Part shown: one piece after another, positions 55,601 through 64,000 of the stretch
How positions within the stretch are numbered: the first letter of the stretch is position 1
Layout of the letters: each line of letters starts with the position of its first letter
NCBI GenBank assembly: GCA_027604185.1
Contig: JADGKB010000021.1
Location: 1 to 64,000, forward strand
DNA from: Boothiomyces macroporosus
Taxonomy: Eukaryota; Chytridiomycota; Chytridiomycetes; Rhizophydiales; Terramycetaceae
Reading direction: 5' to 3'
Length of the DNA: 64,000 bases
Translations under genes and position numbers: made by a program
Notes under the pieces: model-generated
Database searches by the model: none
What the model was told of the DNA's origin: nothing
Seen by the model: the letters and a program-made list of their open reading frames with translations, nothing else

Positions 55601-56618
55601 GTAATAATTAATGTTGCGCCGGCGTTGATCAACCTTGGGTTGAAATATTCGAAAGCAAAAGAGTCCTGTAGAGGGTTGAGCAATATAAGCGCAAGAACCA
55701 TCAACGTTTTGCCAAGTCCCATCTCATCACACAGTAATCCGCCTTGAATTATATTTTCTTCTGAATCTCGCTCAATGCTATCACTGATTGTAAAATTCTT
55801 CCAGTTGATATACTTTAATCCATCTCCAAATTCTTGTTCCGATATAAGTTTTGGTGATTTTGCAGCAGATTTCACTCTGGAATGTTCATCAATGATCTGT
55901 ACTCCTTCTCTTGACAGCATCCACTCTAGCGATAATCTCTGAAATTTCAACAATTCTGCCACTAACTTTGGTGGTTGTAGCAGATGTAAAGGAGTGTTGT
56001 ATGGTAATTTCCCCAGAATAGTATTCAAAAGTGGATTGGCAGCTGGTTCTTCCCATCTAAAAAACTCTGGCAAAATCTTTGAGAATATTTCCAATCGATC
56101 TTTAAAGGCGGTTTCTGAAAGGTCTAGTCGAATAGCGAGTGATATTTTCAAATTATTCTGAAATAAGCTGATTTCAGCACTGATTGAAAACTCATCTTGA
56201 TGTTCCAGCATGTCCTCAAATACAGTTGATAAAGGGTGTGAATGAAAATCAATATATCCATAGTTTTCCAACTCTAAAGATTCATCATCAAATCGTCCGT
56301 TTGCGTACTCGTAAATATTCAACCTGTTATTTGCAAAATAAACCCGCAATGGCAATTCCACCGATATATCCCTACTGAAATCAACATCGGCGATGAATTC
56401 AATATCTCCTAAATATAAACTGTAATTTGATTTTTTTGAAAATTGGATATCAAACGGACAGCTTTGAAATTCAGTAGCAATTTTTGAGGTGCACTGGTAT
56501 TCTAATGTTATTGATAACTACCTTTCAAAATGAAATTATCTTTTCTCCATCTCTTTCTCGTTGACTCTACATTTTCAGATATATAATAAAAGAATTGCGA
56601 AGAGATCAGAATTTCCAT
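52609..56618 (-). CDS. SHPRH: SHPRH/Irc20-like SNF2 helicase with RING
   Basis: Eight exons: 56522-56618, 55305-56501, 54840-55284, 54658-54819, 53673-54638, 53351-53652, 52801-53331, 52609-52781. Introns are 19-20 bp; 1290 residues. The SNF2 N-lobe has CDEMGLGKTLMVLALILL (motif I), ATLIITPVSILAQW (Ia), VVLDEAQLV (DEAQ box II, as in SHPRH) and AVTGTPAARRGNL (III). A 450-residue helical insert follows, then a C3HC4 RING (CVTCQSN...CGHFACQDC...CALC) and the C-lobe KIICFSQW, SGLTLVSATH and NRVHRIGQ (VI). RING between the lobes is the SHPRH/Irc20/Rad5-like plan. It ubiquitinates PCNA or histones in damage tolerance. No PHD or linker-histone domain was seen, unlike human SHPRH. Confidence 0.9.
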
Positions 56619-56900
56619 TTTGAAAAAAGTTTAAAAAAATGGACAAAAAAAATAATCAATATTATAATTACGGTAAATGGGTAGAATGAAAACGGTCCTT
56701 TGGTGGTCCACTGATTACAAGACTTTTCTCACCCTAATCTGTCTTGATCAATACTAAACTGGAATCAAGCCCATCCAATTGTGGTTGCCTGTCCAATATT
56801 GATTCAAGTTATTAAGAATGTAAATTATGTCTACTGTTATTATCGCTGGTGATACCAAGGCGAGCGAACTGCAAGTAACGCGTCAAAGTCTGAAATTTTC

Positions 56901-58470
56901 ATGACAGAGACTCCATCTGTAAATACGCTCTGTATTTCATTAATAAGAGAATTCCTATCTGCAGGGGGATTCAAAAACACACTAGAAGCGTTCAAAACAG
57001 AGGCAGAGCTTTTTGACCCAAACTACCATCAAACTACAATTTCCAGTAGAAAGGAATTGGCCAAATACCTAGGACTATCCAAGCAGATCATCAAGAATAA
57101 ACAAAGTGGTAGTTTATGCTAATTTAGAAAAGCCTTTTGAAACCCAGTTACAAGTACTTGTCGACTACATCACAAGCAAGACTATGAAAATCAAAGAAAC
57201 AAAGAAAGACTTTGACAAAGAAAAAGAGATGATTATACCACAATCACAACCAAATAAATTAAATGCAAAAGACTTGCTTACAATGCAACCGTACAAGTCA
57301 GAAGTAAAGAAACCTATTCTACAAGACGTGGAAATTATTGATGATTTGGATTTATCAGATACTGAAATCACTCTACAAGCCAGGACTTCAGCATCGCATC
57401 CAATAATATTGTCAAAATTTACATTGATTGAAGAGAAAGAGCTGAGCAACATTCTATTTCCAAAATCCCCAAAACCAGGGTTTTCGCCTGAATGGAAAGG
57501 GAAAGGATTCAATTTCCAAACCATTCCGGAATTGCAATACGGCTTGATTCAGTCAAAAGGCGGTCCGTGTGGTTTACTCGCTTCATGTCAAGCCGTCATT
57601 ATTAAACATTTGTTGATTATGAAAGCAGTAAAGTAATTGATAATTAACCAGAAATAATCATTTGAAGCCAACTGCTCAGCAATCTAGAAGAGCACTGATT
57701 GATGCTCTGACAGAGATTATTTGGAGAGCTGGAGAAAATAGAGCTATTTTGGTGTTGCAAAATACAGAGAATAGAACTGGAGACCTTACCGCTGGATTGG
57801 GTTATATGGAGTTGAATTATAAACAATCTCTTTGGGATAATTTAGACTCGCATATTAAACAAGTAGCTATTATCTAACTAGTTTATGCATGAGGATGGGC
57901 GAGGAAATGGATTAATCCAGTTTTTGATGTCAGTCATTTTATCGCGAGGTACAAGCAAAGTCAAGGGAGATATGGACGAAATGAGCGAATGCTTGATGGG
58001 CAAACACTCGTACTGCACTCAGGATATGGTGAACTTGATACTAGTTGGCAAAGCAATTTCCAATCCACACGATGGCAACATTGACCTTGGTGGACAGTTG
58101 TTTAAAGGAATCAATGAGCCATGCGAGATTGGACAATTATCTTTGTTTGAATATTACGAGAATCTTAACGTAAGATTAGCTAATGTAGATTGGAAAGCAC
58201 GCGAAAAATCCAAAGTATCCTATATATGTAATCTGTTCAGAGTCACATTATACATGTATGTTTTGCACGGGTAGTATGACTGGTGATGTGTTTGATGTTT
58301 ATTACTATGATGGCTTGGCAAATCAAACTGAAGAGATTCGATTGACTCTTTCTTTGGGGAAGAGACTGGAAGATAAAAGAGATTTAGTCCCTCCTATCGA
58401 GCTGTGTCTGCAAACAAAGTGGGGAAAAGATTTACATGTGAATTGGAATGAAACTGAACCGCTTCTATAA
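56901..58470 (+). CDS. MINDY4: MINDY-4-like K48-specific deubiquitinase
   Basis: Five exons: 56901-57108, 57128-57632, 57652-57862, 57882-58169, 58189-58470. All four introns are 19 bp; 497 residues. A LisH-type N-terminus (LIREFLSAGGFKNTLEAF) is followed by a low-complexity linker. The catalytic domain has SKGGPCGLLASCQA with the nucleophilic Cys, GKHSYCTQDMVNL, VICSESHYTCMF with the catalytic His, and the tail LVPPIELCLQTKWG and NWNETEPLL, nearly as in human MINDY4. MINDY enzymes trim long K48-linked ubiquitin chains. The human protein is longer because of its linker. It is convergent with bL27m; stops are 20 bp apart. Confidence 0.92.
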
Positions 58471-58490
58471 AATATTGTAATTGATCTTTA

Positions 58491-59062
58491 TTATAAAAGA
58501 GTCAAATCTTTAAGTAGAAATCTTCTCCTTCCTTGTTGAGTCAACTTTTCTTTTAAATTTTCCGCTTTTTCCTGCTCCATTGATTTAGTAAGATCGGCTA
58601 CTTTCTTCATTACATAGTCGTATCTCTCTTTTGCGCTCAAAGTAAGATAGTGTGATGGGTCGATGGATTCGCCCAATTTCCTCTTCAGCTCAACCCTAGA
58701 ATAGAATTTATCTCTAGTGCCATCATCTACCGATACAAATCTTCTTTGTCTTGCCAAATCATAGTGAATCTAAATTAAATGCAGTGTACCATGACTCTTC
58801 CCTTGACCAAAGCGAATATGGTGAAATCTTTACCCATGCCAACATCCGTACCTGGATGCCATTTAGTTCCCTTTTGACGTAAAATAATGTTGCCTGGCTC
58901 TACCATTGCTCCTTGCAGTTTCTTGAATCCTCTGTATTTTGGGTTTTTCCCTCTGTAATTTGATGTGGAACCTCCAGCTTTCTTGGAAGCGAATCTTACT
59001 TGATTAAAGTTGATTGAATTCGATATCAGCGGCTGTTTGAATAGATTTAAGACTGACAGCAT
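58491..59062 (-). CDS. MRPL27: Mitochondrial ribosomal protein bL27m
   Basis: Two exons, 58790-59062 and 58491-58769, joined across a 20 bp intron; 183 residues. [15 protein letters not shown] is a presequence. [38 protein letters not shown] (split [11 protein letters not shown]) and [12 protein letters not shown] form the bL27 core, with the conserved basic tail near the peptidyl transferase centre. After the splice, [14 protein letters not shown] continues as in mitochondrial L27 proteins. A charged helical C-terminal extension of about 75 residues is specific to mitochondrial forms. It is divergent from the first ACOT gene. Confidence 0.92.
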
Positions 59063-59352
59063 TTATGAAAAAAAAATTCAAGATTGAAAATAAAATCGAG
59101 AAGTTGATATCCAGAAATATCTTTCAACATGGACAGAGTTCAAGTAGAATATTTCCGTAGTGAAATTGGCTGGGATAGAAGGTCTCTCTAGTCGGTATGG
59201 ATTCGCACCCCAATTACCAGTCGTCTCAATCTTGGCATTTCTACAATTGGAATAATGTAAAACAATTATTTTAAACATCATGAGTTTTTTCACATGAAAG
59301 CTAATATTGTCGGGTGAACCGTGTAAAGTTCAAATCAATTTCTTTGAAAAAT

Positions 59353-60374
59353 ATGTCTGGAACCGTTATTGAAAAAACCCTTGATCTAGAAAGTAAGTTG
59401 TTTTAATCCCAGAGCTTGATTTGAACCTCTACCGCTCGAAAACGCTCTTCAAGCCAGTTGGTGCTAGGGGTGTATTTGGTGGGCAAACCATTGCACTGGC
59501 TCTAAACGCAGCTACCAAAACAATTGACCCGAAATTCCACGTACACTCTCTTCATTGTTATTTTATACTAGCGGGAGATAACGCAATCCCAATTGTTTTC
59601 AGGGTGTACAATGAGCGAACAGGAAAGAGCTATGCGATTAGAACTGTTACAGCTACTCAAAATGGCAAGCGTATATTTTCAATGATGGTCTCATTTACTG
59701 TACCGGAAGAATCTCAACTTAATTTTCAAGTGCCAATGCCAAATGTTCCACCTCCAGATAGCTTCAAAAGTACTGAAGAGATTATGCGAGGGTTACTAGA
59801 AGACCCAAAGAAACAAAAGTATCATGAAACAATTAGACTGCGTTTGCAACAAGTACTTTTTCGATTTATTTAGCCAATTGCGATGGAGATAAAGATATTA
59901 CCAGCAAAGTATTCCACACCAACTGATGGCTCGATTAGAAATAAGCAATTGATTTGGATGCGAGTCAAAGGAAGCCTTCCAGAAAACCTCTTTTTGCACC
60001 AGTGTTGTGCCGCTTTCTTGTCAGATGTACACTTGATTAAACTTAGTACGAATTGCTGAATGCTGCATTGGTGCCATTTGGTTTAGATAAGCCTACCGAA
60101 CAGCGCAAGATGACAATTACAATGATGGCCAGTTTGGACCATGCCATATGGTTCCATAGACCATTCAAAGCGGACGAATGGTTACTTTTCGAACTAGAGG
60201 TAATTTGTGCATTAAAACTAGAGCACCAGATCAAATAGCGGAAGAGGATTCACGAATGGAAGAATATATGATACAAGTGGTAACTTGGTTTTCTCTACCG
60301 CTCAGGAAGGCGTCATTAGGGCAAAGCTAACTGATGAACAAGTGAAGCTATTGCCATTCAAAACCAAACTTTAA
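59353..60374 (+). CDS. ACOT8: Acyl-CoA thioesterase, ACOT8/TesB type, copy 1
   Basis: Five exons: 59353-59392, 59413-59852, 59874-60026, 60047-60199, 60222-60374, introns 20, 21, 20 and 22 bp; 312 residues. A double hot-dog fold: first half GGQTIALALNAATKTI, VHSLHCYFILAGD and the R(V/T)VTATQNGK strand; second half SLDHAIWFHRPFKADEWLL (catalytic Asp and neighbours) and STAQEGVIRAK. It ends in TKL, a possible peroxisomal PTS1. The family hydrolyses acyl-CoA to free acid and CoA in peroxisomes. Copy 2 follows only 20 bp downstream in the same orientation. Confidence 0.92.
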
Positions 60375-60394
60375 TAAAACTATTTTACGCGTAT

Positions 60395-61422
60395 ATGCCA
60401 GAAACAGAAGTTGAGAAAACCATTGACGTGGAAGGTTAATTGAGATAACACTAGAATTGGATGTTAATCTATTTCGTTCAAAGGAATTATGGATTCCGGT
60501 TGGCTTAAGAGCAGTATTCGGCGGTCAAATAATTGGTTTGGCGTTAAAAGCAGCAACCAGGACCATCGACTCCAAATTTCACGTACATTCACTACACTGT
60601 TACTTTTTACTTCCCGGAGACCATAAAATACCAATTATATTTCGGGTGGCAGAAGATAGAACTGGTAGAAGCTATGCAACTAGGTCAGTTACAGCAACAC
60701 AGAAAGGAAAGACAATTTTTTCAATGATGGCTTCGTTCACCATCCCCGAAACTTCATTGCTTGAATTTCAAATTAGAATGCCAAATGTACCTTCGCCTGA
60801 CGATTTCAAATCAACTGAAGAGCAAATGCGAGAGTTGCTGGACAATCCCAAAGCAAAGTTTTTCCATAATTCCATTCGAATGAGACTGCAACAGGTACCA
60901 TTTCTTAATCCAGCCTATTCCGATTGAAATGAAGATTTTGCCTTCAAAGTATACAAAGCCAATTGAAGGGAGTGTAAAGAACAAGAGTTTGATATGGATG
61001 AAAGCTAAAGGAAAGCTATCTGATGAATTGTTTTTACATCAGTGTGTAGGAGCCTATTTATCAGACGTATTTTCTTTTAACCTAGTATGAGTTGCTCAAT
61101 GCTGCCTTGATTCCATTTGGGTTGGCCAAACCAAGTGAGCAGCGAGTAATGACGCTTACTATGATGTCCAGCTTGGACCATGCCATGGTAATATCTATTG
61201 ATTTAGTGGTTTCACCAACCATTTAGAGCAGATGAGTGGCTGCTATTTGAATTAGAAGTAAAGAAGGGGTAACCATAGAGCACAAAGTCCAATAATGGTC
61301 GAGGGTTCTGTAACGGCAAAGTATTTGATGCCAGAGGAAGGCTAGTATTCTCCACTGCCCAAGAAGGCGTTATCCGAGCAAAAATCACAGAAGACCAAGC
61401 AAAGCTACTTCCTAAATTATAA
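60395..61422 (+). CDS. ACOT8: Acyl-CoA thioesterase, ACOT8/TesB type, copy 2
   Basis: Six exons: 60395-60434, 60455-60894, 60914-61066, 61086-61187, 61207-61257, 61279-61422; introns 20, 19, 19, 19 and 21 bp; 309 residues. Same motifs as copy 1 (GGQIIGLALKAATRTI, HSLHCYFLLPGD, SLDHAMWFHQPFRADEWLL, STAQEGVIRAK). Four introns are at matching positions; a fifth (61188-61206) interrupts the exon between Met and Trp of DHAMWFH and is absent from copy 1. The C-terminal PKL is a weaker PTS1 than TKL. Its stop codon overlaps that of the ankyrin gene on the other strand in a TTATAA palindrome. Confidence 0.92.
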
Positions 61423-62177
61423 ATTTAGATTTATTTCCCCACTAATCATATTTTTTGAATTTGTGTCCCACACCTTTTCTTGTTCGAAACTATTAAAGAA
61501 TGGATATTCCTTCTTTTCAGTGTGGGCTTTGATACATGCTAGAGTTAAAGCGATATACATTCTGTATAGCTGTATATTCTCGCGGAATAGGAATAATCCA
61601 AGGCAGACCAGCCCTTGTTATTCAGCGCTGTATGATCGCAGCCCCTGTCAAGCAGTATTGGAATTAACTCGTACCTTCCCCATGAAGTCGCACTATTTTA
61701 AATAACAATAACTAGTGTAATGCATGTGATCCTTCCAAATCGCATTCCTTTATTGAAGCGCCATTCTCTAATAATTCCTTTATCAATAAAACATTACTTT
61801 GGCAATATCGAACAATCCATACTGACATGCTAGTAGTAGCGCCGTTTTCCCGTATTTGTTTGGTGTTGAAATATGCTTTGGATATTGACTAATAAGCTCA
61901 AGCGCGACCACTTCATTCAAACTTTCTATGGCAACCATTAACGCAGTGTTTTCTTCATTATCCTTGATCAATATTAAACTACTCTGAGCTTCCATATTGT
62001 CGTAGATTTTTCTAAAAAGTAAAGCACAATTTCATTCTGATGGTAGGCTATTGCATCAAATAACAGAGGTGTCCCCGTATTTGGATCTGGAACCGAATAT
62101 TCATATCCCTTGTTTATAATTGTCCATTTTACAGCGGATAAGTCGCCGTTGCATATAGCAAGTTTGAGCTCCTGCAT
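61417..62177 (-). CDS. Ankyrin-repeat protein
   Basis: Five exons: 61983-62177, 61798-61962, 61713-61777, 61559-61692, 61417-61538. All four introns are 20 bp; 226 residues. Repeats read through the splice sites: GTPLLFDAIAYHQNEIVLYFLE, then NTALMVAIESLNEVVALELI, KYGKTALLLACQYGLFDIAKELLENGA, SHALHYATSWGRYELIPILLDRGCD and KGWSALDYSYS. That is about five ankyrin repeats and little else. No signal or membrane segment. Ankyrin repeats bind proteins; no specific partner can be named. Simple ORF calling finds only the first parts because each exon is short. The last codons overlap the ACOT copy 2 stop. Confidence 0.78.
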
Positions 62178-62415
62178 ATCGAGCGCGTATTAGTATTTGG
62201 TTGAAAATCTTTTCATTTAGCATAACCTTCACCTTAGCACTTTGATGGTTGTAGGAAATTATTTTTGATAATTGGTATCACCAACACCAAAGGCCAAGAG
62301 CCCAGAAAGTCATCAATGAATTACTGTTCAGCACTACAGTCATATGTAGCTTTTTCTGTACAAATCGTTTGTACTACAGAGGCAAAGCGTTTGTGACTCA
62401 CTCAAGTACAAACCA

Positions 62416-62423
62416 TATATAAG
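62416..62423 (+). promoter_or_regulatory. TATA-like element upstream of Tim44 copy 1
   Basis: TATATAAG lies 23-30 bp before the ATG at 62446. Close TATA-to-ATG spacing like that before the NDUFA4 genes suggests very short 5' leaders. Sequence evidence only. Confidence 0.35.
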
Positions 62424-62445
62424 CAATATAATTCTTATCCTATTC

Positions 62446-63623
62446 ATGCTTAGTATCAAAACAATACAGCGTCCTATTCAAAGGGCAACAACCTCCGTAA
62501 TCAGAAGCCAGACCCGCAGACTGAACTTATTTGTTGTATTTGCAGATTCTATTAAAAGACAGATGGGGGAACACGACGACTTTAAAAACAACTTGAAACT
62601 GTTATCAGCTGAAACTGAAAAGATTACACAGTCAGAAGTGATGAAAAATGCCAAGAAGGCAGTCTCCAATAGCATGCCAACCTCTATGTGGACAAACCTG
62701 GGTAATGCAGCTGTCAACAATTCAGTATTCCGCGCTACCAGCTCTTCTTTTTCCAAAGTCATTGCTGTTGCAAACAAGGTACCAGGTTACCTAAGCTAGA
62801 TTGCTCAACCTGTCTTACAAAACAAGACTGTACAACACATATCAAGCAAAGTTAATGCAGTAAAGTCAGACCTTATTGGAGAAAGAAGAAACCCTCATTT
62901 TGTAGAATACCAGCCCAAAGAAATTCGAGATACGGAAAAGGCTAGATTCTTGGCAAGGCTTTACATGAATCAAAGCAGAATGATCGAGAGTTCAACTTGC
63001 ACCTCGCTGGTTGTATCAAAAACTCAACATGGATCAACCATGTGGGATAAATTGAAAGCTTCTATTGAAAATGCTGTGAAAGTAGAGAACGAATATGCAA
63101 CCGCTATTACAGCAATTAGGACGGTTGAACCGTCATTCAAAAAAGAAGATTTTCTACACGAATTTGCTCATTACAACATTCCAGATATTCTAGAAGGGAT
63201 CGTGTCTGAAGATCTGGACCGCCTGAAGAAATGGTTAACATCAGCGGTATTAGATTGCTAATTTAGGCTTTGGCAAAGGCAGAAATTGATTTTAAATCTC
63301 ATAAGCAGACAGGTTTTAAATCTGAATGCAAAATTATCGACTATCGATGGTGCAATATTCAAAGAATGTACATGTACGAGAATGAAATCCCAGTCGTATG
63401 TTTCAAATTTCTAACCACTGAAATCAAGTGCTACAAGAACAAAGACGATAAAATGGTGATTGGCGCACCAGACAAGATTCAAAATTACCTTTACTACTTT
63501 CTAATGACCAAGTCCAACTTTATCGATCCAGAAGCCCCTTACAATGCTTATACCAACAACTGGGTACTACTGTTTTGGCATCGCAAGATTCCAACACTGG
63601 ACCTACTTGGTATGTTATACTAG
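62446..63623 (+). CDS. TIM44: Tim44-like import motor protein, copy 1
   Basis: Three exons: 62446-62778, 62800-63246, 63267-63623; introns 21 and 20 bp; 378 residues. The basic start (MLSIKTIQRPIQRATT) is a presequence. The N-terminal part, NLFVVFADSIKRQMGEHDDF followed by a Lys-rich helix, is the Hsp70- and Tim23-binding region of Tim44. The C-terminal Tim44 domain has FAHYNIPDILEGIVSEDLDRLKKWL and ends near APYNAYTNNWVLLFW. Tim44 docks mtHsp70 at the Tim23 channel. A C-terminal tail after the last tryptophan is short. A second copy follows at 63808. Confidence 0.85.
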
Positions 63624-63807
63624 AGCCTCATGCTGTAAATAAAACCTAATCTATCAAGTTAAATCCCAATGAATATGAGATTAACCACTGGCCAACCTGT
63701 GCGCTTCATCATATAATCGCAAGGGATACAAGAGGTATTTCGTGCAGTGACTTTTTCTGCCTTAAATTGCTGCTGTCACATAAAGTTTTTCAATCAAAAA
63801 AAAATAT

Positions 63808-64000
63808 ATGAATCGACGATTGTTACAGAGGCCAATTCATAGGGCAACAAATGTATTTGCAAAGCAACAAATCCGCCAAGTGAACGTATTTGCTGAATTC
63901 GCAAAATCTGTAAAAAGACAAGTAGAAGAAAACAAGGATTTCCAAAAGGATGTTAAAATGCTGTCAGCAGAGACAGAAAAAGTCGCAGAGTCCGAAGCAA
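63808..64000 (+). CDS. TIM44: Tim44-like import motor protein, copy 2, 3' partial
   Basis: The frame starts at ATG 63808 and runs to the window end (64 codons visible). MNRRLLQRPIHRATNVFAK is a presequence like that of copy 1, and NVFAEFAKSVKRQVEENKDF then KMLSAETEKVAESEA match copy 1 (NLFVVFADSIKRQ..., KLLSAETEKITQSEV). Hence a tandem duplication of the Tim44 gene, separated by 184 bp. The rest of the gene lies outside the window. Confidence 0.8.
   Translation, partial: MNRRLLQRPIHRATNVFAKQQIRQVNVFAEFAKSVKRQVEENKDFQKDVKMLSAETEKVAESEA

Noticed and set aside
59199..59209. GGTGCGAATCC on the minus strand, close to a tRNA B box
   Set aside because: The flanking bases do not form a T stem and no A box or acceptor stem fits around it.
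59078..59293. Minus-strand frame of 71 codons between bL27m and ACOT copy 1
   Set aside because: No recognisable family and the plus strand is equally open in pieces. It could be a real small gene or RNA, but I cannot support either.
1..64000. Transposons, rRNA, CRISPR arrays or bacterial-type operons
   Set aside because: None seen. The gaps between genes are too short for mobile elements, and I saw no terminal repeats or transposase-like frames.

Overview
This is a gene-dense stretch of a eukaryotic nuclear genome. I place 39 protein-coding genes and one decayed gene fragment in 64 kb, on both strands. Translating the exons gives a recognisable family for nearly every gene. The set (dynactin, TRAPPIII, condensin, kinetochore, fungal-type CPA1 and KGD4, COX assembly factors) is opisthokont-like. 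OFD1 and a SPAG1-like axonemal dynein assembly factor imply centrioles and a cilium or flagellum. A relic of a CBM18 chitin-binding protein points to the fungal side. My inference is a zoosporic, early-diverging fungus or close relative (Rozella, aphelid or chytrid grade). No species can be named from the sequence.

The most striking global property is intron size. I placed about 120 introns by reading frame and homology, and nearly all are 19-23 bp, with a GTA donor, a CTAAY-like branch site and a TAG or CAG end. The longest are 25 bp (mtHsp70) and a less certain 28 bp (TAP42). Intergenic space is equally small: stop codons of convergent genes lie 9-60 bp apart or overlap, and the TRAPPC8 and epsin start codons diverge across 25 bp.

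Layout. 0-6.6 kb: end of a SAM methyltransferase, an FAD/NAD oxidoreductase and dynactin p150Glued. 6.6-15.6 kb: TRAPPC8 (-), an epsinR-like ENTH protein (+) and OFD1 (-). 15.9-20 kb: two NDUFA4 paralogues flanking a SPAG1-like TPR gene, then mitochondrial Hsp70. 20.3-29 kb: SMC2, TAP42/IGBP1, a small membrane protein and NOL6/Utp22. 29-37.9 kb: GH31 glucosidase, CPA1, the CBM18 relic, a GPCR, an ENT nucleoside transporter and FPGS. 38-49 kb: ALKBH1, LipB, a GATA-like zinc-finger array protein, ZIP9, TRIM37, eIF2A and WDR20. 48.6-58.8 kb: a lipoyl-KGD4 fusion, COA3, DSN1, CLP1, COX16, SHPRH, MINDY4 and bL27m. 59-64 kb: a tandem pair of ACOT8-like thioesterases, an ankyrin protein and a tandem pair of Tim44-like genes, the second cut by the window end.

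There is no operon logic, but themes recur. Mitochondrial function: NDUFA4 x2, Hsp70 and Tim44 x2 (the import motor), COA3, COX16, bL27m, LipB and the lipoyl-KGD4 protein. Centriole and cilium: OFD1, SPAG1, TRIM37. Chromosome segregation: SMC2, DSN1. Best candidates for new biology: the lipoyl-domain/KGD4 fusion at 48.66 kb, the 19-23 bp intron regime with one apparent GT-TG intron in SMC2, a candidate regulatory uORF before CPA1, and two short tandem duplications that each span a stop codon.
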